Shown here in pieces: positions 1 to 5,682 of a stretch of 10,377 nt of DNA (position 1 is the first letter of the stretch; every line of letters begins with the position of its first letter). The position numbers and the translations under genes were made by a program. Under the pieces are notes generated by a model. That model was not told the origin of the DNA. It saw nothing but the letters and a program-made list of their open reading frames with translations, and made no database searches. Source of the DNA: J013 sp038521775 (lineage in GTDB: Bacteria; Pseudomonadota; Alphaproteobacteria; Rhodobacterales; Rhodobacteraceae); NCBI GenBank assembly GCA_038521775.1, contig JBCBKN010000137.1, positions 1 to 10,377 on the forward strand. The letters run 5' to 3'.

Positions 1-1660
1 GGGCGCAATGGTCCACCGAGACGCTTTCGGTATCAAGGCTGACTTCAGGCGTCTGCGGCACATCGTAAGGGTCGGAAATGCCCGTGAACTCCTTGATTTT
101 CCCTTCGCGCGCCAGCTTGTAAAGCCCCTTGCGGTCGCGGCGTTCGCATTCTTCAATGCTGGTCGCGACATGGACCTCAACGAATGCCCCGTAGCTTTCG
201 ATGTCTTCGCGCACGGCCCGGCGGGTGGCCGCATAGGGGGCAATCGGTGCGCAGATCGCGATCCCACCGTTCTTGGTGATTTCCGACGCGACGTAGCCGA
301 TGCGGCGGATGTTCAAATCGCGGTGCTCTTTCGAAAAGCCAAGCTCTGACGACAGGTTCTTGCGCACGATGTCGCCGTCCAGAAGGGTCACGGGACGCCC
401 CCCCATTTCCATCAGCTTGACCATCAGCGCATTGGCGATGGTTGATTTGCCCGAGCCCGAAAGCCCGGTGAAAAAGACGGTAAATCCTTGCTTGGCGCGG
501 GGCGGACGGGTCTTGCGCAGCTCCTCGACCACATGCGGGAAGGAAAACCAGTCGGGGATGTCGAGCCCTTCGGCCAGGCGACGGCGCAGCTCGGTGCCCG
601 AGATGTTGAGCACCGTCCAGTCTTTTTCCACCTCATCGGCGGGGAAATACTGTGCCTTTTCCTGCACATAGACCATGTGCTTGAAGGGCACCATCTCAAT
701 GCCGATCTCCCCGGCATGTTCTTTGAAGAGGTCCTGGGCGTCATAGGGCCCGTAGAAATCCTCCCCGGCGGAGTTCTTGCCCGGCCCGGCATGATCGCGC
801 CCGACGATGAAATGCGTGCAGCCATGGTTGCGGCGGATCAGCCCGTGCCAGACCGCCTCGCGGGGCCCGGCCATGCGCATCGCCAGGTTCAAAAGGCTCA
901 GATGGGTGGTCTGCATCGGGTATTGATCGAGCACCGCCTCATAGCAGCGCACCCGGGTGAAATGATCGATATCGCCGGGTTTGGTGAGGCCGACCACCGG
1001 GTGGATCATCAGGTTGGCCTGGGCCTCGCGCGCGGCACGGAAGGTCAGCTCCTGATGCGCACGATGCAGGGGGTTTCGGGTCTGAAACGCCACGATCCGC
1101 CGCCAGCCCATCTTGCGAAAGAACGCCCGCAGCTCATTGGGCGTGTCGCGCCGGGCGCGGAAATCGTAGTGCACCGGCTGCTGGATGCCGGTGATCGGCC
1201 CGCCCAGATAGACCGGACCGGCGGTGTTGTGCAGGTAATTGACCGCTGGATGCGCCAGATCATCGGCGCCAAAGACGCGCGCCGCCTCGCGCGGCTTGTC
1301 GGGGCTCCATTTGTCGCTCACCGACATGATCGCCAGGATCACCCCTTCCGGGTCGCGCAGCGCAATGTCCTGATCGGGCTCGATTTTATCGGCAAACGCC
1401 TCGGACACATCCAGCGTGATCGGCATCGGCCAGAGCGACCCGTCGGCCAGACGCATGCCCTCGACAACGCCTTCGTAATCGGCCCGGCTCAGAAAGCCCT
1501 TGAGCGGGTGAAAGCCGCCATTCATCAACAGCTCCAGATCGCAGACCTGACGCGGTGTGAGATCCCAGGACGGCAGCTCGGCAGCCTCCAGCTTCAGTTT
1601 CGCCGCGCTGTCATAGGACACGTAAAGCTCGGGGATCGGCTGGACATTCGGCGTTGTCAT
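1..1660 (-). CDS. sat-cysC: Bifunctional sulfate adenylyltransferase / adenylylsulfate kinase (C-terminus off the window)
   Basis: This cytosolic enzyme carries out both steps of sulfate activation: ATP plus sulfate to APS (ATP sulfurylase), then APS plus ATP to PAPS (APS kinase), feeding cysteine synthesis or sulfotransferases. The minus strand reads MTTPNVQPIPELYVSYDSAA from the ATG at 1660, preceded by a purine-rich AGAGAGAG stretch as ribosome site. Residues about 1-385 are the sulfurylase: the RNPLHRAH nucleotide motif lies at about 195-202 and GRDHAG at 287-292. Residues from about 390 are the kinase, with an intact Walker A loop GLSGSGKST at 399-407, then LLDGDIVRKNLSSELGFS and, further on, the APS-kinase C-terminal region. 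The intact P-loop implies a working kinase, unlike the degenerate regulatory domain of fungal ATP sulfurylases. The frame stays open to base 1; about 553 residues are visible and, judged by family length, only some 15-20 are missing. The domain order (sulfurylase first) is opposite to animal PAPS synthases. It is transcribed away from the ELM1-like gene. Confidence 0.96.
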   Translation of the reverse strand, partial: MTTPNVQPIPELYVSYDSAAKLKLEAAELPSWDLTPRQVCDLELLMNGGFHPLKGFLSRADYEGVVEGMRLADGSLWPMPITLDVSEAFADKIEPDQDIALRDPEGVILAIMSVSDKWSPDKPREAARVFGADDLAHPAVNYLHNTAGPVYLGGPITGIQQPVHYDFRARRDTPNELRAFFRKMGWRRIVAFQTRNPLHRAHQELTFRAAREAQANLMIHPVVGLTKPGDIDHFTRVRCYEAVLDQYPMQTTHLSLLNLAMRMAGPREAVWHGLIRRNHGCTHFIVGRDHAGPGKNSAGEDFYGPYDAQDLFKEHAGEIGIEMVPFKHMVYVQEKAQYFPADEVEKDWTVLNISGTELRRRLAEGLDIPDWFSFPHVVEELRKTRPPRAKQGFTVFFTGLSGSGKSTIANALMVKLMEMGGRPVTLLDGDIVRKNLSSELGFSKEHRDLNIRRIGYVASEITKNGGIAICAPIAPYAATRRAVREDIESYGAFVEVHVATSIEECERRDRKGLYKLAREGKIKEFTGISDPYDVPQTPEVSLDTESVSVDHCA

Positions 1661-1845
1661 GCGCTCTCTCTTGATGGCGGCGCGCCCCGCTGGGCGCGGT
1701 GAGGGCCGGGTCGCAGGGTCGGTGTGAATTGACATTGACCGGCGGAATTTGGCGACGTTTCCTGCGATGCGCGCCTTGTGCCCAGTGTGGGGTGGAAAAA
1801 CAATTGGTGGGCCGAAAAAACTTTGCCTCCGCGGCGAGAGGTCTC
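1661..1845. promoter_or_regulatory. Divergent intergenic region between sat-cysC and the ELM1-like gene
   Basis: These 185 bp must hold the promoters of both divergent genes. A TTGACA-like hexamer lies at 1729-1734 on the plus strand, inside a direct repeat ATTGAC-ATTGAC (1728-1739), but no convincing -10 partner sits 16-18 bp downstream. An A/T-rich patch at about 1795-1825 stands out from the GC-rich surroundings. The plus-strand reading frame of the ELM1-like gene stays open back through this region to about 1699, but the encoded segment does not look like the family, so I treat it as non-coding. I cannot place either promoter with confidence. Confidence 0.45.
1681..1698 (-). other. GC-only leader hairpin upstream of sat-cysC
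   Basis: A perfect 7-bp inverted repeat (CGCGCCC at 1681-1687, GGGCGCG at 1692-1698) surrounds a 4-base loop. It ends 20 bp upstream of the sat-cysC start codon and so would fall in its mRNA leader. No T-run follows on either strand, so it is not a standard terminator. It could tune translation or protect the 5' end, or it could be chance in GC-rich DNA. Confidence 0.3.
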
Positions 1846-2991
1846 ATGGCGCATGGCGCAAACGCAACAAGTGTTAACGCCGCTGGGGCCCGAATCTGGG
1901 TGATCCATGACGGGGTGCCCGGGCATGAGGCGCGCAGCCGCGGCGTGCTGGCGGCCCTCGCCCAGCTGGGACCGGTAGACCCGGTCTGGGTGCCGGGTGC
2001 GCTGCGCGGCAAGCTCGCTCGTGCGTTGATGATCGGCTGTGCCGCGATCGGGTCGCTGCCTCTTCGGCTGACGCTTTGGGCCCATGCGGCACGGCTGCCC
2101 GGTGGGTGGCCTGACGTGGCGCGGCCTGGCAGGGGGCGGCCTGATGGGGGGCGGCCTGATGAGGCGCGGCCCGACCTCGTGATCGGGGCCGGCGGGCGCA
2201 CCCAGTTCCTCACCTTGGCGCTGGCATTGCAATTCGGTGTCCCCTCGGTCTTTGCCGGGCTGCCGCGGCATCTGGACGGGCAGCGCTTTTCGGCCGTGAT
2301 CGCGCCCTATCCGGTGCCCGGGCTGCCCAATTTGATCGAGCTTGAGATGCCGCTTTCCGAGGTGAACCCCGAGGCCGCCACCCGTGCCGGCGCGGTGTTG
2401 CGTGCCGAGGCCGGGGCCGCGCCGGTCTGGACGGTGCTGGTCGGGGGGGATGGCGGCGGCTATCGTTATGGCGAGGCCGAATGGGCGGCGATGGCCGGCT
2501 GGCTTGCGGCCCAGGCCGCCGCGGCGGGCGCGCGTCTTTGCCTGGCCACCTCGCGCCGGACCGGTAGGGCGGCCGAGGCGCGGTTGCGCACGAAATTGCC
2601 AGCATCCGGTTTTCTGGCGCGCAAGATCTGGGGCGAGGGTGCGCGGGGCGGGCTGCTGCCCCTGATGGGGGCCGCCGATCTGATCATCACAACCGCTGAC
2701 AGTGCCACAATGATCGGCGAGGCGGTCGCCACAGGGCGCCCCGTGCTGGTGCTGGAGCCTGCCTCATCCCGGCCCGCGCCGCGCCATCTGCAGGTGCTGT
2801 CGGGGCTCGCGGCCCGCGGGCGGATCGGGCGGCTTGCCCTGGCAGAGCTTCCCGAAACCATTGCGACCGCGCATCTTCGGCCCATCGCACAGTCGCCGCT
2901 CGATGTGCTGGCCGAGGCCCTGGCGCCAGTGGTGGGCCAGTCGGTTGCGGCCAGGGCAGAACCGCCCTTGCCCGAGACCGGCGCCATGTGA
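1846..2991 (+). CDS. ELM1-like protein (DUF1022 family, GT-B-like fold)
   Basis: This 381-residue protein resembles the plant mitochondrial fission protein ELM1 and its many alphaproteobacterial homologues, whose function in bacteria is unknown. I chose the ATG at 1846 because GAGAGG lies just upstream and the conserved family N-terminus (IWVIHDGVPGHEARSRGV, from about residue 16) follows it. The core PDLVIGAGGRTQ is at about 109-120. A C-terminal half begins with WTVLVGGDGGGYRY and contains LCLATSRRTG. The segment TTADSATMIGEAVATGRPVL at about 283-302 looks like the nucleotide- or sugar-binding loop of GT-B glycosyltransferases. From that resemblance a sugar-nucleotide or envelope role is possible, but this is inference. 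I see no signal peptide or membrane segment. A five-residue tandem repeat sits at residues 88-112. matB starts 62 bp after the stop codon, so the two genes may share a transcript. The family call is firm; the function is not. Confidence 0.85.
   Translation: MAHGANATSVNAAGARIWVIHDGVPGHEARSRGVLAALAQLGPVDPVWVPGALRGKLARALMIGCAAIGSLPLRLTLWAHAARLPGGWPDVARPGRGRPDGGRPDEARPDLVIGAGGRTQFLTLALALQFGVPSVFAGLPRHLDGQRFSAVIAPYPVPGLPNLIELEMPLSEVNPEAATRAGAVLRAEAGAAPVWTVLVGGDGGGYRYGEAEWAAMAGWLAAQAAAAGARLCLATSRRTGRAAEARLRTKLPASGFLARKIWGEGARGGLLPLMGAADLIITTADSATMIGEAVATGRPVLVLEPASSRPAPRHLQVLSGLAARGRIGRLALAELPETIATAHLRPIAQSPLDVLAEALAPVVGQSVAARAEPPLPETGAM
2107..2181 (+). repeat. Five degenerate copies of a 15-bp in-frame tandem repeat in the ELM1-like gene
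   Basis: The units start at 2107, 2122, 2137, 2152 and 2167 and encode WPDVA, RPGRG, RPDGG, RPDEA and RPDLV. The third and fourth DNA units differ mainly in their last bases (CGGCCTGATGGGGGG against CGGCCTGATGAGGCG). The last unit runs into the conserved family core PDLVIGAG, so the array probably grew by duplication of the codons at the start of that motif. Because the unit is a multiple of three, gains or losses of copies keep the reading frame. Confidence 0.85.
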
Positions 2992-3026
2992 TCAATCTGA
3001 GGCCAGACCGCGCCGGGAGGACAGGA

Positions 3027-3044
3027 ATGCGCGGCACTGCCTGA
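3027..3044 (+). other. Possible five-codon leader ORF upstream of matB
   Basis: In the 62-bp gap before matB there is an ATG with a good ribosome site (GGGAGGA at 3015-3021, 5 bases away). It is followed by CGC GGC ACT GCC and a TGA stop, encoding MRGTA. The stop lies directly beside the GAGGAG ribosome site of matB, an arrangement that would allow translational coupling. A 6-bp inverted repeat (CCGCGC at 3008-3013, GCGCGG at 3029-3034) brackets the mini-ORF's ribosome site. It could equally be chance; there is no direct evidence of translation. Confidence 0.2.
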
Positions 3045-3053
3045 GGAGATTTG

Positions 3054-4568
3054 ATGGCCAACCCGCTTTATGATTGCCTGTTTGCCGCCCATGCCGGCCG
3101 GGACGCGGCGTTCCTGCACCTGCCGGGGGGTAAGACGCTGAGCTATGCCGCGTTTCTGGCCCAGGCGGCACAACTCTCCCATACCCTGCGCAGCCAGGGG
3201 CTTCGTCCGGGCGATCGGCTGGCCGCTCAGGTCGAAAAATCCCATCACGCGCTGGCGCTTTATGCGGCCTGTGTCGAGGCCGGGGTGGTCTTTCTGCCGC
3301 TCAACACCGCCTATACCGGGGCAGAGCTTGGGTATTTTCTGACCGACAGCGCGGCTGGGCTTTTTGTGTGCGACCCGGGTCGTGCCGAGGCGCTGGCCGG
3401 CCCGGCGCAGGCCGCGGGCGTGCCTGTTGCCACGCTGGGCACCGATGGCTCAGGCAGCCTGAGCGATCTGGCGCAGCGCGCGCCCGCCGATCCCGCGCCG
3501 GCGGAACGCTCCGAAAACGATCTGGCCGCCCTTCTTTACACCTCCGGCACCACGGGGCGCTCGAAAGGCGCGATGCTCACGCAGGGCAACCTGCTCTCCA
3601 ATGCCGAAACGCTGGCCGAGATCTGGCGTTTTTCCAGGGAGGATGTGCTGCTGCACGCGCTGCCGATCTTTCACACCCATGGGCTGTTTGTGGCCACGAA
3701 TGTCACGCTGGCCGCGGGCGGGTCGATGATCTTCCAGCCCAAATTCGACCCCGACGCGGTGTTTGCGGCCCTGCCGCAGGCCAGCGCCATGATGGGGGTG
3801 CCCACCTTCTACACCCGGCTGCTGGCCGATGCGCGGCTGACCCGCGACGTGGCCGCCCATATGCGCCTGTTCGTCTCGGGCTCCGCCCCGCTCTTGGCCG
3901 AAACCCATGCGGCCTTCGAGGCCCGCACCGGCCATGCGATCCTGGAGCGCTATGGGATGACCGAAACCAATATGAACAGCTCCAACCCCTATGACGGCCC
4001 ACGCCGGGCCGGCACGGTCGGCCAGCCACTTCCTGGGGTCGAGATCCGCATCACCGATCCGGCCAGCGGTGCTGCCGTGCCACCGGGCGAGACCGGCGCG
4101 ATTGAGGTGCGCGGCCCGAATGTGTTTTCGGGCTATTGGCGCATGCCAGAGAAAACCGCGCAGGAGCTGCGGCCCGACGGGTTCTTCCTCACCGGCGATC
4201 TGGGATGCGTCGACGCGCAGGGCTATCTGCAGATCGTCGGGCGCAGCAAGGATCTGATCATTTCGGGCGGCTACAACATCTATCCCAAAGAGATCGAGCT
4301 GTTGCTCGATGCGCAGCCCGGCGTCCTGGAAACTGCCGTGATCGGCGTGCCGCATCCCGATTTTGGCGAAACGCCGGTGGCGCTGATCGTTGCAAAGGCA
4401 GATGCGCAGCCGGATCTTGAGGCGCTGGGACAGGCTGTCGCAACCTCGCTTGCGCGTTTCAAACAGCCCCGGCGCATGATCCTGGTCGATGCCTTGCCGC
4501 GCAATGTGATGGGCAAGGTGCAAAAGAACGTCCTGCGCGATGCGCATGCGGGGCTGTTTCAGCCCTGA
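3054..4568 (+). CDS. matB: Malonyl-CoA synthetase (malonate-CoA ligase)
   Basis: This cytosolic acyl-CoA synthetase of the AMP-forming (ANL) superfamily makes malonyl-CoA from malonate, CoA and ATP. The ATG at 3054 has GAGGAG five bases upstream; the TTG just before it is a weaker start. The product is 504 residues, the usual MatB length. Adenylation motifs appear in order: TSGTTGRSKG at 163-172, LFVSGSAPL near 280, YGMTETNMNSSNPYDG starting at 300, TGDLG, GRSKDLIISGGYNIYPKEIE (hinge) and PRNVMGKVQ with the catalytic lysine at 488. HALPIFHTHGLFVATNVTL and the METNMN-type stretch match the MatB subgroup known from Rhodopseudomonas rather than acetate or fatty-acid enzymes. The A10 lysine is a known acetylation site in this superfamily. 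Malonyl-CoA decarboxylase and a malonate transporter, frequent partners of matB, are not in the window. The gene follows the ELM1-like gene on the same strand, and its last 10 bp overlap the convergent oxyR. Confidence 0.93.
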   Translation: MANPLYDCLFAAHAGRDAAFLHLPGGKTLSYAAFLAQAAQLSHTLRSQGLRPGDRLAAQVEKSHHALALYAACVEAGVVFLPLNTAYTGAELGYFLTDSAAGLFVCDPGRAEALAGPAQAAGVPVATLGTDGSGSLSDLAQRAPADPAPAERSENDLAALLYTSGTTGRSKGAMLTQGNLLSNAETLAEIWRFSREDVLLHALPIFHTHGLFVATNVTLAAGGSMIFQPKFDPDAVFAALPQASAMMGVPTFYTRLLADARLTRDVAAHMRLFVSGSAPLLAETHAAFEARTGHAILERYGMTETNMNSSNPYDGPRRAGTVGQPLPGVEIRITDPASGAAVPPGETGAIEVRGPNVFSGYWRMPEKTAQELRPDGFFLTGDLGCVDAQGYLQIVGRSKDLIISGGYNIYPKEIELLLDAQPGVLETAVIGVPHPDFGETPVALIVAKADAQPDLEALGQAVATSLARFKQPRRMILVDALPRNVMGKVQKNVLRDAHAGLFQP

Positions 4569-5563
4569 TCCGCCGCCGAGCTGGGTTTTGCCGCGCCGGG
4601 TTTTGTCGGGACGGGTTTTGCCGGGACGGCGAAGGGATCTGCACCCGTCGCGAAAAGGGCGCCCGCCTCACGCTGGGCGGCCGCGGCCTGGGCAACCACC
4701 GCGGCGATCTCGGCCAATTGCGGTGCCAGAGGGGTCGTGCGGCGCCAGACCATGCCGATGGTGCGCGTGGGCTCGGGCACCGGAAACCGGTCGATCGACA
4801 CATCGGCCGAGCGCGTCTCCACCGCCACCGCCATTTGCGGGATCAGCGTCACGCCCAGCCCCGCCCCAACCATCTGTACCAATGTCGAGAGCGAACTGCC
4901 ATCGAGCCCGTCGCGGGGCAGGGCCGAGGTCATGCCGCAATAGGCAAGCGCCTGGTCGCGAAAGCAATGCCCCTCTTCGAGCAAGAGCAGCCGCTGACCG
5001 CGCAGATCCGCGGCCGACGGCACGGGCGTCTGCGCCGCCGGCCCCGGGCGGACCAGCACGAAGCGCTCGGTGAAAAGGGCGGTTTCGGCCAGCCCGGGTT
5101 CGGAGACGGGCAGGGCGAGGATCGCGGTGTCAATCCGCCCGTCATGCAGCTCCTGGATCAGCCGGGGGGTCAGCGTCTCGCGCACATGAAGGTCGAGCCC
5201 GCGATGCTGGGCGGCCAGGGCCGAGACCACGCTGGGCAAGAGATAGGGTGCAACGGTGGGGATCACCCCGACCCGCAGCCGCCCCACCAGCCGGTCGCGC
5301 GCGGCCCGGGCCAGATCGCCGATCTCGTCGACGGCGCAGAGGATCTCGCGCGCGCGGGCCGCGACCTCCTCGCCCAGTGCCGTCAGGCGCACCTGCCGGG
5401 CACCCCGCTCGAAGAGCGCCACGCCCAGGCTTTCCTCCAGCTCCTTGATCTGCACTGAAAGCGCCGGCTGAGAGACCGCGCAGGCCGAGGCCGCACGACC
5501 GAAATGGCCATGTTCGGCAAGCGCGCCGACATAGCGAAGCTGGCGGAGGGTGAGGTTTGTCAT
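4559..5563 (-). CDS. oxyR: Hydrogen peroxide-sensing LysR-family regulator OxyR
   Basis: OxyR binds DNA and, when oxidised by hydrogen peroxide, forms an intramolecular disulfide that switches on catalase and other defence genes. The ATG at 5563 follows an AAGGTGGAG ribosome site. Residues 1-60 form the LysR winged helix-turn-helix (MTNLTLRQLRYVGALAEHGH, then FGRAASACAVSQPALSVQIK). The effector domain from about 90 carries LRVGVIPTVAPYLLP. The redox motif EEGHCFRDQALAYC places cysteines at 200 and 209, matching the sensing pair C199/C208 of E. coli OxyR. VQMVGAGLGVTLIPQMA follows, as in the family. At 334 residues it is about 30 longer than E. coli OxyR; the extra part is an Ala/Lys/Pro-rich tail with a tandem repeat at 313-327. 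The gene is divergent from katG, its expected target, and probably autoregulated from the shared 119-bp region. The 3' end overlaps matB tail-to-tail. Confidence 0.95.
   Translation of the reverse strand: MTNLTLRQLRYVGALAEHGHFGRAASACAVSQPALSVQIKELEESLGVALFERGARQVRLTALGEEVAARAREILCAVDEIGDLARAARDRLVGRLRVGVIPTVAPYLLPSVVSALAAQHRGLDLHVRETLTPRLIQELHDGRIDTAILALPVSEPGLAETALFTERFVLVRPGPAAQTPVPSAADLRGQRLLLLEEGHCFRDQALAYCGMTSALPRDGLDGSSLSTLVQMVGAGLGVTLIPQMAVAVETRSADVSIDRFPVPEPTRTIGMVWRRTTPLAPQLAEIAAVVAQAAAAQREAGALFATGADPFAVPAKPVPTKPGAAKPSSAADQG
4583..4627 (-). repeat. Three copies of a 15-bp tandem repeat in the 3' end of oxyR
   Basis: On the plus strand the units are GGGTTTTGCCGCGCC (4583-4597), GGGTTTTGTCGGGAC (4598-4612) and GGGTTTTGCCGGGAC (4613-4627). 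In the oxyR frame they encode VPAKP, VPTKP and GAAKP, lying beyond the conserved effector domain. The last two units differ by one base, so the expansion looks recent. The unit is in frame, so copy-number change would lengthen or shorten only the tail. It is unrelated in sequence to the repeat in the ELM1-like gene. Confidence 0.9.
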
Positions 5564-5682
5564 AACTCCACCTTATCGAAGCAATCAAGAAATTCAACTT
5601 AATCCAATGGGCGCTTGCTGCTAGAACGCCGTTGTGGGGGGCAGCTAAAAGCCCCCTCCCGCATCTGGATTTGGAGAGAGAG
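5564..5682. promoter_or_regulatory. oxyR-katG divergent control region
   Basis: These 119 bp separate two divergent start codons and must hold both promoters and, by analogy with other oxyR-katG pairs, the OxyR operator. An A/T-rich block at about 5572-5605 (TTATCGAAGCAATCAAG onward) is the most likely operator zone, but I could not align it convincingly to the four-part ATAG/CTAT consensus of E. coli OxyR. TGCTAGAAC at about 5619-5627 resembles an extended -10 element for katG; no clear -35 is present, as is common for activator-dependent promoters. The hairpin at 5636-5657 lies downstream, in the presumed katG leader. Confidence 0.6.
5636..5657 (+). other. GC-rich hairpin in the presumed katG mRNA leader
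   Basis: GGGGGC (5637-5642) pairs with GCCCCC (5651-5656) across an 8-base A-rich loop, with a further G-T pair possible at the outside. It ends 26 bp before the katG start codon and about 16 bp before its GGAGAG ribosome site. No T-run follows, so it is not a terminator. It may stabilise the mRNA or modulate translation; this is inference. Confidence 0.4.

Noticed and set aside
488..1702. 404-codon plus-strand open frame opposite sat-cysC
   Set aside because: The minus strand encodes a complete, motif-rich sulfurylase/kinase over the same bases. The plus-strand product has no recognisable domain.
1699..1845. Upstream extension of the ELM1-like protein by 49 residues
   Set aside because: The extra segment has no resemblance to the family N-terminus, and the ATG at 1846 has its own well-placed ribosome site.
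3008..3034. Hairpin between the ELM1-like gene and matB as a possible terminator
   Set aside because: The stem is only 6 bp with a 15-base loop and there is no T-run after it.
3450..4547. 365-codon minus-strand frame opposite matB
   Set aside because: It is antisense to a complete MatB and shows no family signature or ribosome site.
5632..5682. TTG start giving KatG 17 extra residues
   Set aside because: It would run through the leader hairpin and lacks a ribosome site, while the ATG at 5683 is preceded by GGAGAGAG and gives the normal KatG length.
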